This document shows, piece by piece, positions 63,244 to 64,000 of a stretch of 64,000 bases of DNA. The position numbers and the translations under genes are program-made. This DNA is from Ferrimonas pelagia (GTDB lineage: Bacteria > Pseudomonadota > Gammaproteobacteria > Enterobacterales > Shewanellaceae), in assembly GCF_039543565.1 (NCBI RefSeq), contig NZ_BAABJZ010000103.1, forward strand, positions 1 through 64,000. Reading direction: 5' to 3'. The notes beneath the pieces are model-generated. The model saw nothing but the letters and a program-made list of their open reading frames with translations, made no database searches and had not been told where the DNA came from. Each line of letters starts with the position of its first letter. Within the stretch, counting starts at the first letter, position 1.

Positions 63244-64000
63244 TCAGTGCGCCTTGGCCAGCACGCGGCAAACCAACTGCTCAAACGACAGTCCCACCGC
63301 CTTGGCCGCCTTCGGCACCAGGCTGGTTTCGGTCATGCCCGGGACCGTGTTGACCTCCAGCAGTTGAAACTGGCCGTCGGCGTCCCGCATCACATCGACG
63401 CGGCCCCAGCCGGTCGCACCCACGGCACGAAACGCCTGCAGGGCGATCGCCTGCATCGCCTGCTCCTCGTCGGCGGATAAGCCACAAGGGATCAGGTAGC
63501 GGGTATCACCGGTGACGTACTTGGCGTCATAGTCGTAAAACTCATGATCGGTTTCCATCTTGATCACCGGCAACGCCTGATCACCGAGGATCGCCACCGT
63601 GTATTCCGGGCCGTCGATCCACGCCTCCACCAGCACGGTTTCGTCGTAGTGCAGCGCCGCTTCAATGGCGCTCTGCAGTGCCGCAGGATCGGCCGCCTTA
63701 GCCATCCCCACTGACGAGCCTTCATTGGCGGGTTTGACCATGACAGGAGCGCCAAGGCGGGCCATTATAGCGGCCGCGTCTTTATCACAAAACGTTTCTT
63801 TTTCAACTACCTCAAATTTCGCGGTCGGCAGCGCCAAACCGGCCCACAACCACTTAGTGCGCACCTTATCCATCGCCACGGCACAGCCCATCACGCGGGA
63901 TCCTGTGTAGGGGATCTGCATCAGATCCAGCGCCCCCTGGATGCTGCCGTCTTCGCCGCCGCGACCGTGCAGCACGATAAATGCGCTCTCGAAGCCCGCC
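63244..64000 (-). CDS. ddl: D-alanine-D-alanine ligase, 3' part (5' end beyond window)
   Basis: About 250 residues of an ATP-grasp ligase, cut by the right edge of the window. HGRGGEDGSIQGALDL, PVMVKPANEGSSVGM, GWGRVDVMRD and LLEVNTVPGMTETSLVP are characteristic of Ddl. It joins two D-alanine residues for peptidoglycan. It lies 11 bases before ftsQ, the place of ddlB in the E. coli dcw cluster. Confidence 0.96.
   Translation of the reverse strand, partial: AGFESAFIVLHGRGGEDGSIQGALDLMQIPYTGSRVMGCAVAMDKVRTKWLWAGLALPTAKFEVVEKETFCDKDAAAIMARLGAPVMVKPANEGSSVGMAKAADPAALQSAIEAALHYDETVLVEAWIDGPEYTVAILGDQALPVIKMETDHEFYDYDAKYVTGDTRYLIPCGLSADEEQAMQAIALQAFRAVGATGWGRVDVMRDADGQFQLLEVNTVPGMTETSLVPKAAKAVGLSFEQLVCRVLAKAH

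Noticed and set aside
1..64000. CRISPR arrays, tRNA or rRNA genes and prophage modules
   Set aside because: No regularly spaced repeats, tRNA-like cloverleaf segments, rRNA segments or phage structural genes were noticed by eye in any gap between genes.

Overview
The window is a GC-rich chromosomal segment of a gammaproteobacterium. It carries the distal dcw cluster (ddl, ftsQ, ftsA, ftsZ, lpxC, secA, mutT), pilA-pilB-pilC-pilD-coaE-zapD-yacG, nadC, ampD-ampE and pdhR-aceE-aceF-lpd, followed by acnB. This order is typical of the Shewanella/Ferrimonas/Aeromonas group. The phaP-phaC-phaJ cluster resembles that of Aeromonas, and the gene mix made me think of Ferrimonas, but genus is inference only. 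No rRNA, tRNA, CRISPR array, prophage or complete insertion sequence was seen.

Layout. 1-716: a partial frame cut by the window edge, then an AT-richer stretch with no recognisable gene. 717-6.4 kb: envelope and housekeeping genes (DUF4136 lipoprotein, DUF2780 protein, DEAH helicase, YccF, YhhY-like acetyltransferase, XRE membrane regulator). 6.5-10.9 kb: a five-gene arsenic operon on the minus strand (arsR, acr3, ars-type GAPDH, arsJ, dual-specificity-type phosphatase). Its ArsR-box-like repeat lies inside the core promoter and it ends in a clear terminator. 11.0-13.6 kb: phaP-phaC-phaJ for polyhydroxyalkanoate. 13.8-17.1 kb: a PotD-like binding protein overlapping a GGDEF/EAL protein, matching the NspS-MbaA polyamine-sensing arrangement of Vibrio. 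17.2-25.5 kb: ygiQ, a CPBP protease, a frameshifted patatin, an SDR, a second GGDEF/EAL protein and a uracil-DNA-glycosylase-like protein. 25.6-31.7 kb: hemE, rsd, acnB and a DUF4382 lipoprotein. 31.9-36.3 kb: a 1468-residue beta-propeller/PAS/GGDEF/EAL sensor. 36.4-43.3 kb: the pyruvate dehydrogenase operon with two PdhR operators. 43.4-46.3 kb: ampE, ampD, a membrane aspartic protease and nadC. 46.4-54.4 kb: the type IV pilus cluster with coaE, zapD, yacG and a PglL/Wzy-type ligase. 54.3-64.0 kb: mutT, secA, an M23 peptidase, dciA, lpxC, ftsZ, ftsA, ftsQ and partial ddl.

How parts work together. The ars genes describe two arsenic exits: Acr3 exports arsenite, while GAPDH plus ArsJ turn arsenate into an exported arseno-phosphoglycerate. 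No arsC is present, so the fifth gene, a CX5R phosphatase, is the most open question. Three separate c-di-GMP proteins within about 22 kb, one coupled to a periplasmic binding protein, together with a complete pilus cluster point to regulated surface attachment. The pilA/pilB boundary is odd: the pilin is AT-richer than its neighbours and PilB lacks part of its usual N-terminus, which suggests recombination at the pilin locus.
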